A stretch of DNA of 64,000 nt from Charina bottae (Eukaryota > Chordata > Lepidosauria > Squamata > Charinaidae). The DNA lies in contig JALMGJ010000063.1 in NCBI GenBank assembly GCA_023362775.1, forward strand, positions 1,967,501-2,031,500. The letters run 5' to 3'. The notes beneath the pieces were generated by a model. It made no database searches. It was given only the letters and a program-made list of their open reading frames with translations, and was not told the DNA's origin. The translations under genes and the position numbers were made by a program. Shown here one piece after another: positions 13,326-23,331 of this stretch (position 1 is its first letter; each line of letters begins with the position of its first letter).

Positions 13326-13566
13326 AAGGGAGGAGGGATATGTCTATGAAGGTTCTCAGTCATCCAGGTGGAATTGTCTGTAGCTTGAATCATGTCAACT
13401 GGATTTCTATTTTCTCAGTGGAAACGTTTCGCTCCTTATCCAAGGAGCTTCTTCAGTCTGAGCAAAGTTAGTAAGGGAATCCTAAATATGTTTCTAGGTA
13501 GCTGTTTCCACTGAGAAAATAGAAATCCAGTTGACATGATTCAAGCTACAGACAAGGGAGGAGGGA
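13326..13566. mobile_element. Penelope-derived fold-back with 13-bp target duplication
   Basis: The insertion (13339-13553) is flanked by perfect direct repeats AAGGGAGGAGGGA at 13326-13338 and 13554-13566. Inside are perfect 50-bp inverted arms at 13376-13425 and 13504-13553, separated by 78 bp. The sequence matches the terminal part of the coding Penelope-like element at 20660-21620, including the TGTCTATGAAGG start. No protein-coding part remains. It seems to be an extremely 5'-truncated insertion that kept the 3' terminal repeat plus an inverted copy of part of it. A hammerhead-like motif lies at 13421-13456 (minus). Confidence 0.85.
13421..13456 (-). ncRNA. Hammerhead-ribozyme-like motif
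   Basis: On the minus strand the order is CTGAAGA, an extra A, a perfect 7-bp stem GCTCCTT/AAGGAGC with loop GGAT, then GAAA, then a palindromic GAAACGTTTC. This is the arrangement of a hammerhead core (CUGANGA, stem II, GAAA) with a very short stem III. Penelope-like elements are known to carry minimal hammerheads in their terminal repeats. Deviations are the extra A and the lack of a standard GUC cleavage triplet after the palindrome, so activity is doubtful. CTCAG before the core could pair with CTGAG after it as stem I. Confidence 0.5.
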
Positions 13567-13920
13567 GTTTTATCGATTTTTTAAATGCTTGAAGAGTTAA
13601 AGGCTTCAGTGAAGAAATAATTGCATGTATAAATGTAATGCTTTCTCTATTAACCTGCTTAATTGGCTAAGCTCTTTCCTTCTAAAATCTCATCTTTTGC
13701 TCATTTTAAATATAGTCACAGCATCTTAAAAATATGTGCAGGGAATGAGTTAGAGATTACATCCTGATTTGAGAGCAGCCAGATGTGAGAGCAGTCAGAT
13801 GTGCATTTAAGATTGCAAACATGTAACTACATCATGATGGATCTGAATTGCCATGAAAATAGGGCATTCAATGAGAACCCCTTTATCCAGAACTGTTTAT
13901 AGAGAAAAATTCCTACAGTT
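13567..13920. other. Unassigned sequence
   Basis: No gene or repeat is recognised between the Penelope fold-back and the L2-like fragment. Confidence 0.45.
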
Positions 13921-14891
13921 GGAATGGGTGGTGTGTCCATTCTAGATCTCTCAGCAACTTTTGAGACTTTCAACCATGGTATCTTGCTGGACCGGCTTCA
14001 GGGACTGGGAGTGGGGGGCACTGTTTTGCAGTGGTTCTCCTCCTTTCTCCATGGCCAGTACCGGTGCTGGTGGTGGAGGAGAGGTCCAGCCCTAGGTCCC
14101 TATTATGAGGGGTGCCTCAGGGCTCGGGTCTCTCTCCACTCCTATTTAACATCTATATGAAGCCGCTGGGAGAGGTCATCCACTGGCATGGGGTTCAGTA
14201 TAATCAGTATGCTGATGATACCCAATTATACATCTCTACCCCATGCGGGGCAGGTGATGCTGTCCAGGTGCTGGCTCAGGGCCTGGAGGCTGTATGGGCC
14301 TGGATGGGGAGAAACCGGCTGCAACTCAACCCTAGCAAGATGCAGTGCTTGGGGTTTTTTGGTCCCCTGGGGTCAGGAGAGTTGACATCTCTGACTCTGG
14401 ATGGGGTAACACTCCCTTGTACAGATCTGGTGTGCAATTTGGGGGTCCTCTTGTACTCAGGCTCCTGCTGGAAGATCAGGTGGCAGCTGTGGCCGGGGGG
14501 GGGGGGCTTTGCAGAAATCCTGGGCATGCTCCAGGTCCCCTCCCTTAAATGTTGTCATCTGATGGGACCTCGGAGGCACACCTTCTTGGCGGCTGCCCCA
14601 GCCCTTTGGAACAGCCTCCCACCTGATATCCGAGGGATCCCTACCCTTTTAGCCTTCCAGAGGGCTGTGAAGACCTGGCTCTTCCCCCAAGCATTGGACT
14701 AGGATGGGGGTTGAGCTGTGAGGATGACTGCTCTGCTGCCTGGGGGGAAGGATACTTTTATTTTTAACTATGTTTTTTATGGATTGTTGTAAGCTGCCTA
14801 GAGTCACCATATAAGATAGGTGGCCATATAAGTCCAGTGAATGAATGAATGAATGAATGAATGAATGAATGAATGAATGAATGAATGAATG
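13921..14891 (+). mobile_element. L2-clade LINE, truncated and frameshifted
   Basis: The first frame (13924-14160) has the reverse transcriptase phrase LDLSATFETFNHGILLDRL, a diverged version of the LDLSAAFDTVNH motif of L2-type LINEs. A frame change follows, and 14112-14702 carries [17 protein letters not shown], the catalytic YADDTQLY (about residues 33-40) and [12 protein letters not shown] jump to [23 protein letters not shown] suggests an internal deletion near 14540-14560. After the stop there is a 3' UTR with the GCCTAGAGTCACCATAT tail and an (AATG)n end at 14838-14891. The endonuclease is missing; the copy is dead. Confidence 0.85.
14838..14891. repeat. (AATG)n tail of the L2-like LINE
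   Basis: About 13 AATG units directly follow the L2-like 3' UTR. The same motif ends the LINE at 33716-34737 and abuts the L1 at 10690. Confidence 0.9.
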
Positions 14892-15918
14892 CTGTTCAAT
14901 GGTGAGAAATGTAAGGTTCTGCTCTTAAGGAGGAAAAACCAGATGGACAGGTACAAGGTGGGTGGTACCTGGCTTAGCAGTAGTACTTGTGAGAGGGATC
15001 TGGTTATCTTGGTAGATCACGGATTAAGCATGAGCCAGAAATGTGCCACAGCCACCAAAAGATGCAGCCCAAAGGGTTTTGGGCTGCATCAATAGAGCCA
15101 TAATGTCAAGATCACAGGAAGTGATAGCACTGCTCTAGGCTGCGCTGGTCAGATCACACCTGGAATACTGTGTCCAGTTCAGGTTGCCATAATACAAAAA
15201 GGATGCTAAGGAACTGGAAAGAGTGCAGCAACAAAGAGAAGAGCAACAAAGTTGGTAAGGGACTTGGAGGCTAAATCCTATGAAAAGTGATTAAAGGAAC
15301 TTGGCATGTTCAGCCTAAAGTAGAGAAGGCTAAAGAGAGACATGATAGCAGTCTTGAATCAAATGGGATGTCACATGGGAAGAAGGTATAGATTTATTCT
15401 CCTTGGCACCTGAGGGTAAGACGAGAACCAATGGGTGGAAACTTCACAGTGAGAGATCCAAATTTGAAACAAGGAGGACTTTTCTGACTGTGAGAGCCAT
15501 TAAGTAATGAAACAGCCTGTCTCCTCTGGGGCTAGGCCAAGAACAACGCTGAGTCAATGTACTTCAACTCTAGTTCTTTATTGTTCTCACTGTATAGACA
15601 GAATCTTGCCAGACTAAAGTTACTCTAACTAACCCAAGGGTAAATAACCCGGGAAAGCTCTAGGGCAGAGCTAGGTTGAACCTCTTAACTTTCCCAGCAA
15701 CAGTGTCCGGGCTCCAAATCCTCTTATCAGCCTGGAATGCATTTCCTCCCTGGGAACCAGCGGCAGCACTGGAATCCACCACACTCTGTCACTGGAAGTT
15801 TTCAAGAAAAGATAGGATAGTCATTTGTCCAGGAAGGTATGAGGATTCCTGTACTGCATGGATAGTTGGGGTAGAAGACTTCCAAGGTCCCTTCCAACCC
15901 TATGATTCTATGATTCTA
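14892..15918 (+). mobile_element. CR1 LINE 3' end, split by an LTR-like block
   Basis: The piece begins with a frame reading MLFNGEKCKVLLLRRKN and SSTCERDLVILVDHGLSMSQ, which matches the end of the CR1 reverse transcriptase region. It continues through the CR1 C-terminal coding and 3' UTR sequence. At 15766-15918 it ends with CTTCCAAGGTCCCTTCCAAC and repeated ATTCTATG, the diagnostic CR1 3' end. About 230 bp unlike CR1 (15537-15765) interrupts it. The 5' part is missing; an L2-like LINE tail abuts its left edge, so the L2-like copy may have inserted here or the two may have been joined by deletion. Confidence 0.85.
15537..15765 (-). mobile_element. LTR-like insertion (retroviral or Ty3-like), fragment
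   Basis: This block interrupts the CR1 tail. Read on the minus strand it carries an AATAAA poly-A signal (near 15580) followed by a short downstream region ending in TTGGCCTAGCCCCA, the layout of the R-U5 part of an LTR. It shares order and short phrases (GGCCA.GAA, TTTATTG, a GCTAGGTTGA-like segment) with the block at 63690-64000. Boundaries are approximate and no clear target duplication or coding part was found. Confidence 0.45.
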
Positions 15919-16408
15919 GTTTTATCATTGTTGGGAAACCAGTGTATTTTTAATAAACACTGCTGTAGTAATAATTTCTGTTTAATTTTCCATTTTAGAA
16001 ACTTTCCCTGTTCTTCCAGTTAGGGAACAATTGGGGACATCCTGAAGAGAACATACTAGTCTCATTATTTGGGTGATGAGTAAAGGTGCAATGGCATTCA
16101 AGCTGCCTTGGATATAAAAAGAATGCAAATGGAATTGTGCTTTTCAAGTGTCATTGTCTTAAAGGTGACACATGTACATTATATTATTTCTTGGACAAGG
16201 GCACGGAAGAACATAGAAAAACTAAATAGAAGCATAGCTCTTGTCAGACCATTCTAATTTATACAGATGCCAGAGTTTTTGCGGATGCAGCTCACTGCAT
16301 TAGTTCACCTTCAGCCAAGTAGCTCTCAAACATAAAATAGCACTCTGTATAAAGCAACTTTATTCTGAAATAGAGAGACAAATAGACTGATTGCAATAAA
16401 TAGATCCA
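15919..16408. other. Unassigned sequence
   Basis: Nothing recognisable is seen between the CR1 end and the following L2-like tail. Confidence 0.45.
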
Positions 16409-16478
16409 GAGACCACCCAGAGTCACTGGGAGTTGGGCAGAATATAGATTTAATAAAGTATTAGTATTAGTAATATAA
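16409..16478 (+). mobile_element. L2-like LINE 3' tail
   Basis: It reads AGACCACCCAGAGTCACTGG, GTTGGGCAGAATATAG and TTTAATAAAGTA, the same 3' end as the other L2-like tails in this window, followed by a degenerate (TTAG/TAAT) run. The upstream limit is unclear. Confidence 0.6.
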
Positions 16479-18617
16479 TATTTCAGGCATCTCAGGCATT
16501 CTTTCAGTTAGACTGGTGGCCATCAACAATTACTTCCTCCTAAGTTTATTGGACCAGGATGAGTTATTATGTGAGAACCCACATCTTCCTTTCTTTGCTA
16601 CCATTATGGCACCTCTTCTGTTCTTTCCTTCCTAGAAGGATGGAAGACTATAACTCTTTACAGTATGGATATTTGCTGCATATGGGAAGAAAGCATTCCC
16701 GTTTGATTTCTTTTCAAGGGTTTCCCTCTTTTTTAAGGGATTAGAACAAAAATTTGGAATTCGGGGTTTTATCTTCTCGGTTGGCTGAGCAATAAACAGC
16801 CATTCTCTTCAACTGTTAGAAATGGCTGCTTGAAATCTCAAATGTTTCCCGATTGTCCCTTAAAAGGTCTGATTGCTTTCTCTCGTGACCTAAAAATGTT
16901 GTCCTGGACTGTGCTGCTCTGGTTGAGCAGATAGGCAGGTAAGTCTGGCAAACAACCTATACTCTGCTTCTGCTGTTGCAAGCCAAAGCCAAGTCTTGTA
17001 GGTGGCAAGACATTAACTCTTCATCAATTAAGCCCTGCAGCCACACCATAATGTGTTTATCAGTCCCTTTCCTCTACACTCCCCAAACTGTTCACATCGA
17101 CTGGTTGTGGTAGGAATCTTCCAAAAGGCAGGGTATCAGGGAGAGCAGCTACTGTCTGTCATCAGCATCCCATTGACAATGGGCTTTTGAACCTTCATCC
17201 AGAAATGGTCAGTTGTCAAATAGCTTCAACGTGAGGCAGTGAACTGAAAGGAACCAGGTGGCAGATGACAAGATTTTCTTTTGTGCTTGTGATAAAATAT
17301 TTCTAAGCCTTGGTCAGCTTTTTTCCAGGCAGTCAAACTATTCTTAGCCCCCTTGCTAAATCAGGGCCTACTGCGGATCTTAGCTAATCTCAAGATATGC
17401 CATATCTTCAAGGGTAGGAGAACTGGCTGAATAGCCCTACTTAGCTATAAGGTAATTGAACAGTGAGATTGTAGAATACTAAAAGGGTGATTAATTAGTT
17501 GACGGAATTCTGATAACTTGAAGAAAATGCTGTTAAAGGTGGGCTTCCATGTATTAGAAGTTGGTCAGCACAAGGGCCCACCAAGGTCATTCAGCGCTTT
17601 CCAATAATTATTTAAAGAGTTCCTTTCCCTCATGATAATAGGAGTGTGGCTTAGGATGTATGGATATATGAAATCAACAAATGCATTCCACTGCCATGAT
17701 TCCCCCCCCCCTTATAACCCCCAAATACCAATTTAGACATAGAATGACTGACAGCTTGTAAGACACAAAAGGCTTTGTTTAGAGGAATTTTTGCTTTTAA
17801 AATGAGGTACCAATCTTGATGTGGGATCTGTTTGTATTTTTTTTACTCAATTTTTTCCCCCAACCCAGCAGGTAATCTCAGTTCCCTAAAGCTTTCAGTT
17901 TTGTCCATAATGCAAGTCATCACTTTTAAAGTATCATGCAGGCAAAGGACAGGAGTAAACGCTGACAGTATCCAGTATTTTCATTCAAAAATTAGCTGAA
18001 TATAATAAAGCAGATGATTAAAAAATGATATTGGTGAAAGAAATCTCCTCTCCAGACATTGGGCTCTATATTCTTGATCATAGTTGCACAACCAGGACAG
18101 TAATAGATGCTGCTTGTGCTGTTTTTTTTTTATTGTCCACATCTCTCAAAAGCTTGCATTTGTGTCATCATGCAGATGCGTTGCTGGAGAAATGGTGTGT
18201 TTGTGCATCAGAGAGAGAAAGAGAGGTTTTGTCCCTTTTCAAAACTGAGAGATCAATGATACCGTGAACATATAAGAGCTGTTCCCAAAAAAAGAAGTTG
18301 CTGAGAGAGAAAGAATGAGAGAGACAGATCAAACTGCATGTGGGTGAAACCTTTAAGGTCATCTGGCCCCAGGATCATCCCCAACTGCCACCCATGATAA
18401 AAAGACTTGTATGGATGTAAGAGATAGGGACTGTGGGCATGCATCTGCATTGCAGAGAAGATAGTGGACATGATTAGCACAGCACTGGTCCCATAAGCAA
18501 TAAATATAATAAAGAACCAATGGGGACCTAGGTGCATGAGAACTCCAGTATTAAGTATATATTGGATATACATACATGTCCAGTCCCTTTAAAAGACTCA
18601 TACTTTATAATGAAGAC
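16479..18617. other. Unassigned sequence
   Basis: No gene, bounded repeat or RNA is recognised. Short C-runs (17702-17711) and T-runs are present. Reading frames up to 106 codons (18253-18573, minus) have no family resemblance. Confidence 0.45.
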
Positions 18618-18975
18618 CTTAAGATGGGTAAAAAGGTAAAGGTACCCCCCACACATTTGTGCAGTCGTGTCCGACTCTAGGGGCCGGTGCTCATCTCTGT
18701 TTGTTAGCCAAAGAGCCAGCGTTGTCCGAAGACGCTTCCACGGTCATGTGGCCGCATGACACGCGCGGAACGCTGTTACCTACCCACCGAAGTGGTACCT
18801 ATTAATCTACTTGCATTTGCATGCTTTCGAATTGCTAGGTTGGCAAGAGCTGGAGCTAGTGCAGGAGCTCACTCTGCATGCAGGGCTAGGGATTCGAACC
18901 TCCGAACTTGCAATCTTCCGATCAACAAGCCTGGCGTCTTACCCGCTGAGCCACCACGCCCCATCTTAAGATGGG
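18618..18975 (-). mobile_element. Sauria-type tRNA-derived SINE with 11-bp duplication
   Basis: The SINE (18629-18964) is flanked by CTTAAGATGGG at 18618-18628 and 18965-18975. On the minus strand it starts with GTGGTGGCTCAGCGGGTAAG (polymerase III A-box-like) and has GGTTCGAATCC (B box). It ends with AGAGTCGGACACGACTG followed by a short A/T-rich tail. That block (18662-18678) is identical to the 3' end of the BovB LINE at 27191-30294. This SINE type is common in lizards and snakes and is known to use BovB machinery. Confidence 0.9.
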
Positions 18976-19509
18976 AAGGTAGCACAAAAATGTTTAAAAT
19001 CTATGAAAATACATTCTCATGCTGCCACTCTGTAAATGAGGGGTTTTAATTTTCCATTCATCCTCTTTTAATTGTTGAAGGTATGCACTGTGATACTCCA
19101 ACATAAAATATGTATCGTAAGATTCCACATGCCTGTTTTTCTATTTCTAGAAATGATGTTCAGAAATGATCATAACTGATGAAACTTTGGAAAGTCATCA
19201 CTCAGGATAGTTTGCTCTAACAAATACTTATCCAAGGAGAAAAGAGCAGATTTTGGTAAACATTTGGGTTGGGCACAATAATGGGGAAAATAGGGGATTT
19301 CCCAGATTTTCCCTCTAAACCACTTTTGTATCAAATTTTCTCCTCTCAAATACCTTCTCTTCCCACGTTATTGGATGGCATTCCTCTAAACTGTCTGAAC
19401 CTGTTAACTAGTCATGAACACTAATAAAATCTATAAGAATGCATTCATATGCAAATGTATCATAGCCTCAGGACAGTCCCTTGCATCATTCTATTTTACT
19501 AATCAATCC
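18976..19509. other. Unassigned sequence
   Basis: No gene or repeat is recognised between the SINE and the (TTTTA)n tract. Confidence 0.45.
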
Positions 19510-19760
19510 TTTTATTATTTTATTTTATTTATTTTATATTTTATTTTATTATTTTATTTTATATTTTATTTTATTTTATTTTATTATTTATTTTATTATT
19601 TTATTATTTTATTTTATTTTATTTTATTTTATATTTTATTTTATTATTTTATTATTTTATTTTATTTTAATTTATTTTATTTTATTTTATTATTTTAATT
19701 TATTTTAATTTATTTTAATTTATTTTAATTTTATTATTTTATTTTATTTTATTTTATTTT
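19510..19760. repeat. Long imperfect (TTTTA)n satellite tract
   Basis: About 250 bp consist almost only of TTTTA units with interspersed TTTA and TTTAA variants. Read through, it yields a spurious Phe/Tyr/Ile/Leu-only frame of about 90 codons. Confidence 0.95.
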
Positions 19761-20083
19761 CATTCAATTGAAACAAAGTTAAGAAACAAACATGACTATT
19801 ACAAAACCACAAATCCGTATCAGTTAAAAAATACCCCAAATTTAAGTTGATGATAAAACTCATCACTAGTATATAGGAACTGACAGCTGACTTATTCTTA
19901 CTCCACAGTATTACATGCTGATCTTTGGAGAGGCAAGAAATTGTATAAAGTAAACAATCTTTCTTTTGTACTTAGTATTGTCTTGCCCTTAGCAAAGATT
20001 AATTTTATTGCTACCATGATATAAGATACATAATTCCATTTCATCCTTGTTCAATAAACAGATCGAGCAATTTAGTGAAAGCT
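19761..20083. other. Unassigned AT-rich sequence, host of an RTE insertion
   Basis: This AT-rich stretch may continue at 21946 beyond the RTE relic, because ATAC(T/C)TCCAAA occurs at both edges. It might itself be an old L1 3' region, but I cannot show that. Confidence 0.35.
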
Positions 20084-20733
20084 ATACTTCCAAACACCGA
20101 ACAAATAATTTGAGAAGCAGGAATGTACGAAAAAGAGCGGGGTATCAGAATTGGTGGAAGACTCATTAACAACCTACGATATGCAGATGACACAATTTTG
20201 CTTGCTGGAAATGAAGAAGACTTGAAGTAGTTGCTGATGAAGATCAAAGACTGTAGTCAGAAATATGGACTACATTTGAATGTGAAGAAGATGAAGATTC
20301 TCACAAATGGACCAATAAGTAATGTCACAGTTAATGGAGAAGAAATTGAAGTTGTCAACAATTTCATTCTACTCAGATCAACGATCAATGCCAAGGGAAG
20401 TAGTAATCAAGAAATCAGATGACGTATCGTGCTGGGAAAATCTGCCATCCAAGACCTATCTAAGGTTTTCAGAAGTAAAGACGTCAGTCTAAAAACAAAG
20501 GTGTGTCTGACTCATGGTGTGGTTTTCTCAATTGCCACATATGCCTGTGAAACTTGGACATTGAAAAAGGAAGATAGAAGAAGAATTGATGCGTTTGAAT
20601 TGTGGTGTTGGCGAAGATTACTGAAAGTACCATGGACTGCCAGAAGAACAAACAAATCATGTCTATGAAGGTTCTCAGTCATCCAGGTGGAATTTTCTGT
20701 AGCTTGAATCATGTCAACTGGATTTCTATTTTC

Positions 20734-20775
20734 TTAATGGAAACGTTTCGCTCCTTATCCAAGGGGCTTCTTCAG
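20734..20775 (-). ncRNA. Hammerhead-ribozyme-like motif, 3' arm of the Penelope-like element
   Basis: On the minus strand this reads CTGAAGAAG, then CCCCTT, loop GGAT, AAGGAG, C, GAAA and the palindrome GAAACGTTTC. Relative to the fold-back at 13421 one stem II pair is changed (GCCCCTT against AAGGAGC gives a mismatch). The arm at 21534-21622 carries the same motif on the plus strand. The extra A after CTGAAGA and the absence of a GUC triplet make cleavage uncertain. Confidence 0.45.
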
Positions 20776-20872
20776 TCTGAGCAAAGTTGGTAAGGGAATC
20801 CTAAATATGTTCCTAGGTAGCTGTGTGACCTTACACCTGGGGCTAGATCATGGTTATATTGAGATGTAATTT

Positions 20873-21409
20873 TTAAGTCCTTTTATCATCTAATGGAGGG
20901 TCGTTAAAAACACCATGCTGCTGTTGAGCTTCTGAAATGGTCTTAATCTTCCTAGGCACAGAAGACAACACGGGGAGGAAGATGGGGGAGAGTTTGTGCC
21001 TGAGGCCCCCACCTCTATTCAAGGAAGGATTTTCCAAGTTGGCATAAATGGATTCCTTGACCCCTCTCTCAAACCACCTATCTTCTCTGTCTAAAATGTG
21101 AACATTAATGTCCTCAAATGAGTGTCCTTTTTCTTTTAGATGAAGATAAACTGCTGACTCTGGTCCTGTGGTGTTATTTCTCCTGTGTTGTGCCATCCTC
21201 CTGTACATAGGTTGTTTGGTTTCTCCAATGTAGAGTTCAGAGCACTCCTCACTGCACTGGATTGCATAAACTACATTGCTTTTCTTATGTTTTGGAGTTT
21301 GATCTTTGGGGTGTACAAGCCTCTGTCTCAGTGTGTTGGTGGGTTTGAAATATACAGGTATGTGGTGTTTGCCAAATATCCGTTTTATCTTTTCAGACAC
21401 GCCAGCCAT
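20873..21409 (-). pseudogene. Penelope-like polyprotein, GIY-YIG endonuclease C-terminus
   Basis: This 178-residue frame is the C-terminal end of a Penelope-like protein. From the first Met it reads MAGVSEKIKRIFGKHHIPVY, then KPTNTLRQRLVHPKDQTPKH. The nuclease core follows: VVYAIQCSEECSELYIGETK (about residues 46-65), with the YIG half of GIY-YIG, RRMAQHR further on, and a conserved glutamate in RGVKESIYANLENPSLNRGG (about residues 114-133). The frame stays open upstream to the inverted arm at about 21533 (it includes LRTALKACGYPNWAF), so the listed Met is an internal residue of the original protein. The reverse transcriptase half is missing. The nuclease part is uninterrupted but cannot support movement alone. 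Confidence 0.9.
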
Positions 21410-21945
21410 GTAGGGAATGACCAGGTTCTTTCGTTTACTCTGAGTCTCAGCCCTATCTGTCGCTGTTTTAGGTCTGGTAGATTTAGATTTGGTGAAGGCC
21501 CAATTTGGATATCCACAGGCCTTCAGGGCTGTTCTCAGACTGAAGAAGCCCCTTGGATAAGGAGCGAAACGTTTCCATTAAGAAAATAGAAATCCAGTTG
21601 ACATGATTCAAGCTACAGAAAACAAACAAATCAGTTTTAGAAGAAATACATCCAAAATGTTCACTAGAGGCGAGGAAAACTAGGCTTAGACTCTCATACT
21701 TTGGGCACATCGTCAGGAAAGACTGATCGCTTGAAAAGGACATCATGTTTGGTAAAGTCGAGGGCCAGCGGTAAAGAGGAAGACCTTCAACGCGATGGAT
21801 TGACACAATTACCGCAACAATGGATGCAAACAATGGAACAGTCAGGCAATTGGCGCAAGACTGAACAGCATTTCATTCTATTATACATAGGGTCACCATG
21901 AGTCGTAAATGACTCAACGGCAACTAACAACAACATACCTCCAAA

Positions 21946-22636
21946 AATCTTAGTAATTGCAAACTGGTTTCCAAAAGATTTTCACTCTATTATTTATCCA
22001 CCATGTATGAAAGAAATTGCCTTTAATATCTGCACAATGCCAAACGCCCACTATTTGTTTTATACATTGTATAGAACTTCCATGGTACCACTGAGAACAG
22101 TTTCATCCAATATTTAATCTCTCTTAGAACTGTTGGAAAATGAATTACTATCTAGCATCAGTTGTATATGTAAGCCTGATTCAGCTGGGCAAAATCAAGG
22201 AAGCCAGAATTACACAGGCTTTAGTAAGGTATCCTTAATGCTAGTTTGGGGTAAAGAGGAATTTCCCACTTTCATTTGTAGTAAGTTCATTCAGGCAGAG
22301 TTCCTTTGAATGATTTGAAATGCTTCTTCCCAGGTTTCTTCCCACCTGGACTAAGTCACTATATGAGATAAGCGGTCAACTGGTTCACCCTCTGTCTCGA
22401 TTGCTTGTATCTGCTTTCTCTTCTGTTCCTTTTCCAGCCTCCACACAATGTGTCACAGATTCTTATTGCCATTTAGCTATTCTGGAGTGGAGGGGAGTTT
22501 CAATTCCAATGCAACGTGAGGAAGTTCAGGAAGTTCATTATTCTCCAACTGATTCCTGACTAGACTGTGGCTTTATAACCCTGGGAATTACTGAGCAGCT
22601 CCGTAAGAAGCAAAGAAGCACGTGATTAACAGGATC
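21946..22636. other. Unassigned sequence
   Basis: No gene or bounded repeat is recognised between the RTE relic and the hAT-like MITE. Confidence 0.45.
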
Positions 22637-22786
22637 ACCTAGAGCAGTGTTTCTCAACCTTGGCAACTTGAAGATGTGTGGACTTCATCTCCCAAAATTC
22701 CCCAGCCAGCGTGCAGGCTGGGGAATTCAGGGAGTTGAAGTCCACACATCTTCAAGTTGCCAAGGTTGAGAAACACTGACCTAGAG
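22637..22786. mobile_element. Palindromic hAT-like MITE, 134 bp, perfect 8-bp duplication
   Basis: The element 22645-22778 starts CAGTGTTTCTCAACCTTGGC and ends with its reverse complement. The arms run through GAAGATGTGTGGACTTCA and ATTCCCCAGCC, meeting near 22711, so almost the whole element folds into one hairpin. ACCTAGAG flanks it at 22637-22644 and 22779-22786. The 8-bp duplication and CA-G termini fit the hAT superfamily. It has no coding capacity and depends on an outside transposase. This short family is very common in squamates. Confidence 0.9.
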
Positions 22787-23331
22787 ACATCAGGATAGTT
22801 GTGAAAATTAAACCAAGCAAAAAAAAAAAAAAAAAAAAAGCAGACTTGTTTGTCAGTGCCAATTTTGTAATTGCCTCTACAGTGTTGGGAAACAAATCTG
22901 TCTATGATGGGCAAGGACAGCATTCTCTATGCAGGACAAGACTCCCTTTGGGACTAGACAGCTGTCTCTAGGTGACCCTCTAAAAATCATAAGTATGTGC
23001 CAGGATGAGTTGTTAGGCATTATGCTGCTGGTGGTTTAGATAGCTGCTCTATGGCAACAATACCCATGAGCTTCAAAATAAATGTAATTCTCCCTCTCTC
23101 TTTCTTTCTAGTGATTTCATCCTGGTTTTTGAGTGAGAATCATGTCTGACAATTCAGAAAAGTTACTAGCTGGGCCTTCCTAATAAGGCTAGTGATGGAA
23201 AGAACTGTACTGTAAGTTCTAGGAGATACTGCTCTTATTACTGTTACATCCAGAGCTGACAATGGCCAATCTAATCTCTCTGCTTAAATTGCTAAGTTCT
23301 GCACTATAATGATTATCTTTAGGTGTCTTGT
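22787..23331. other. Unassigned sequence with a poly-A run
   Basis: A 21-base poly-A run lies at 22819-22839 without a recognisable element attached. The rest has no gene or repeat that I recognise. Confidence 0.45.

Larger units (their letters stand above)
20647..21633 (-). mobile_element. Penelope-like element (Neptune-type), 5' truncated
   Basis: The element (20660-21620) is flanked by perfect 13-bp direct repeats AACAAACAAATCA at 20647-20659 and 21621-21633, and it interrupts the RTE relic within one codon context. It has identical 89-bp inverted arms at 20693-20781 and 21534-21622 (the last two bases overlap the duplication). Between them on the minus strand lie the C-terminal coding part with a GIY-YIG nuclease and a 3' UTR. 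Mixed or inverted terminal repeats with 5' truncation are characteristic of Penelope-like elements. A hammerhead-like motif sits in each arm. The identical arms and perfect duplication suggest a young insertion. Confidence 0.9.
20084..21945 (+). mobile_element. RTE LINE relic (non-BovB), split by a Penelope-like element
   Basis: The C-terminal half of an RTE reverse transcriptase survives in pieces. NNLRYADDTILLAGNEEDLK is at about 20170-20228, then an internal stop, then LHLNVKKMK, and later RRIDAFELWCWRRLLKVPWT up to ARRTNKS at 20659. The Penelope-like element follows, and coding resumes at 21634 with VLEEIHPK and a SYFGHIVRK phrase. The 3' end is GGGTCACCATGAGTCG, then TGACTCAACGGCAACTAACA and (CAA)n. 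Possible 11-bp flanks are 20084-20094 and 21935-21945 (one mismatch). The wording differs from both BovB copies, so this is a separate RTE subfamily. Confidence 0.85.

Noticed and set aside
19414..19708. Frames of 75-94 codons rich in Phe, Tyr, Ile and Leu
   Set aside because: Pure translation of the (TTTTA)n tract.
20693..21622. DNA transposon with long terminal inverted repeats
   Set aside because: The coding part is the GIY-YIG end of a Penelope-like retroelement, and the arms match its terminal repeat with a 13-bp duplication.
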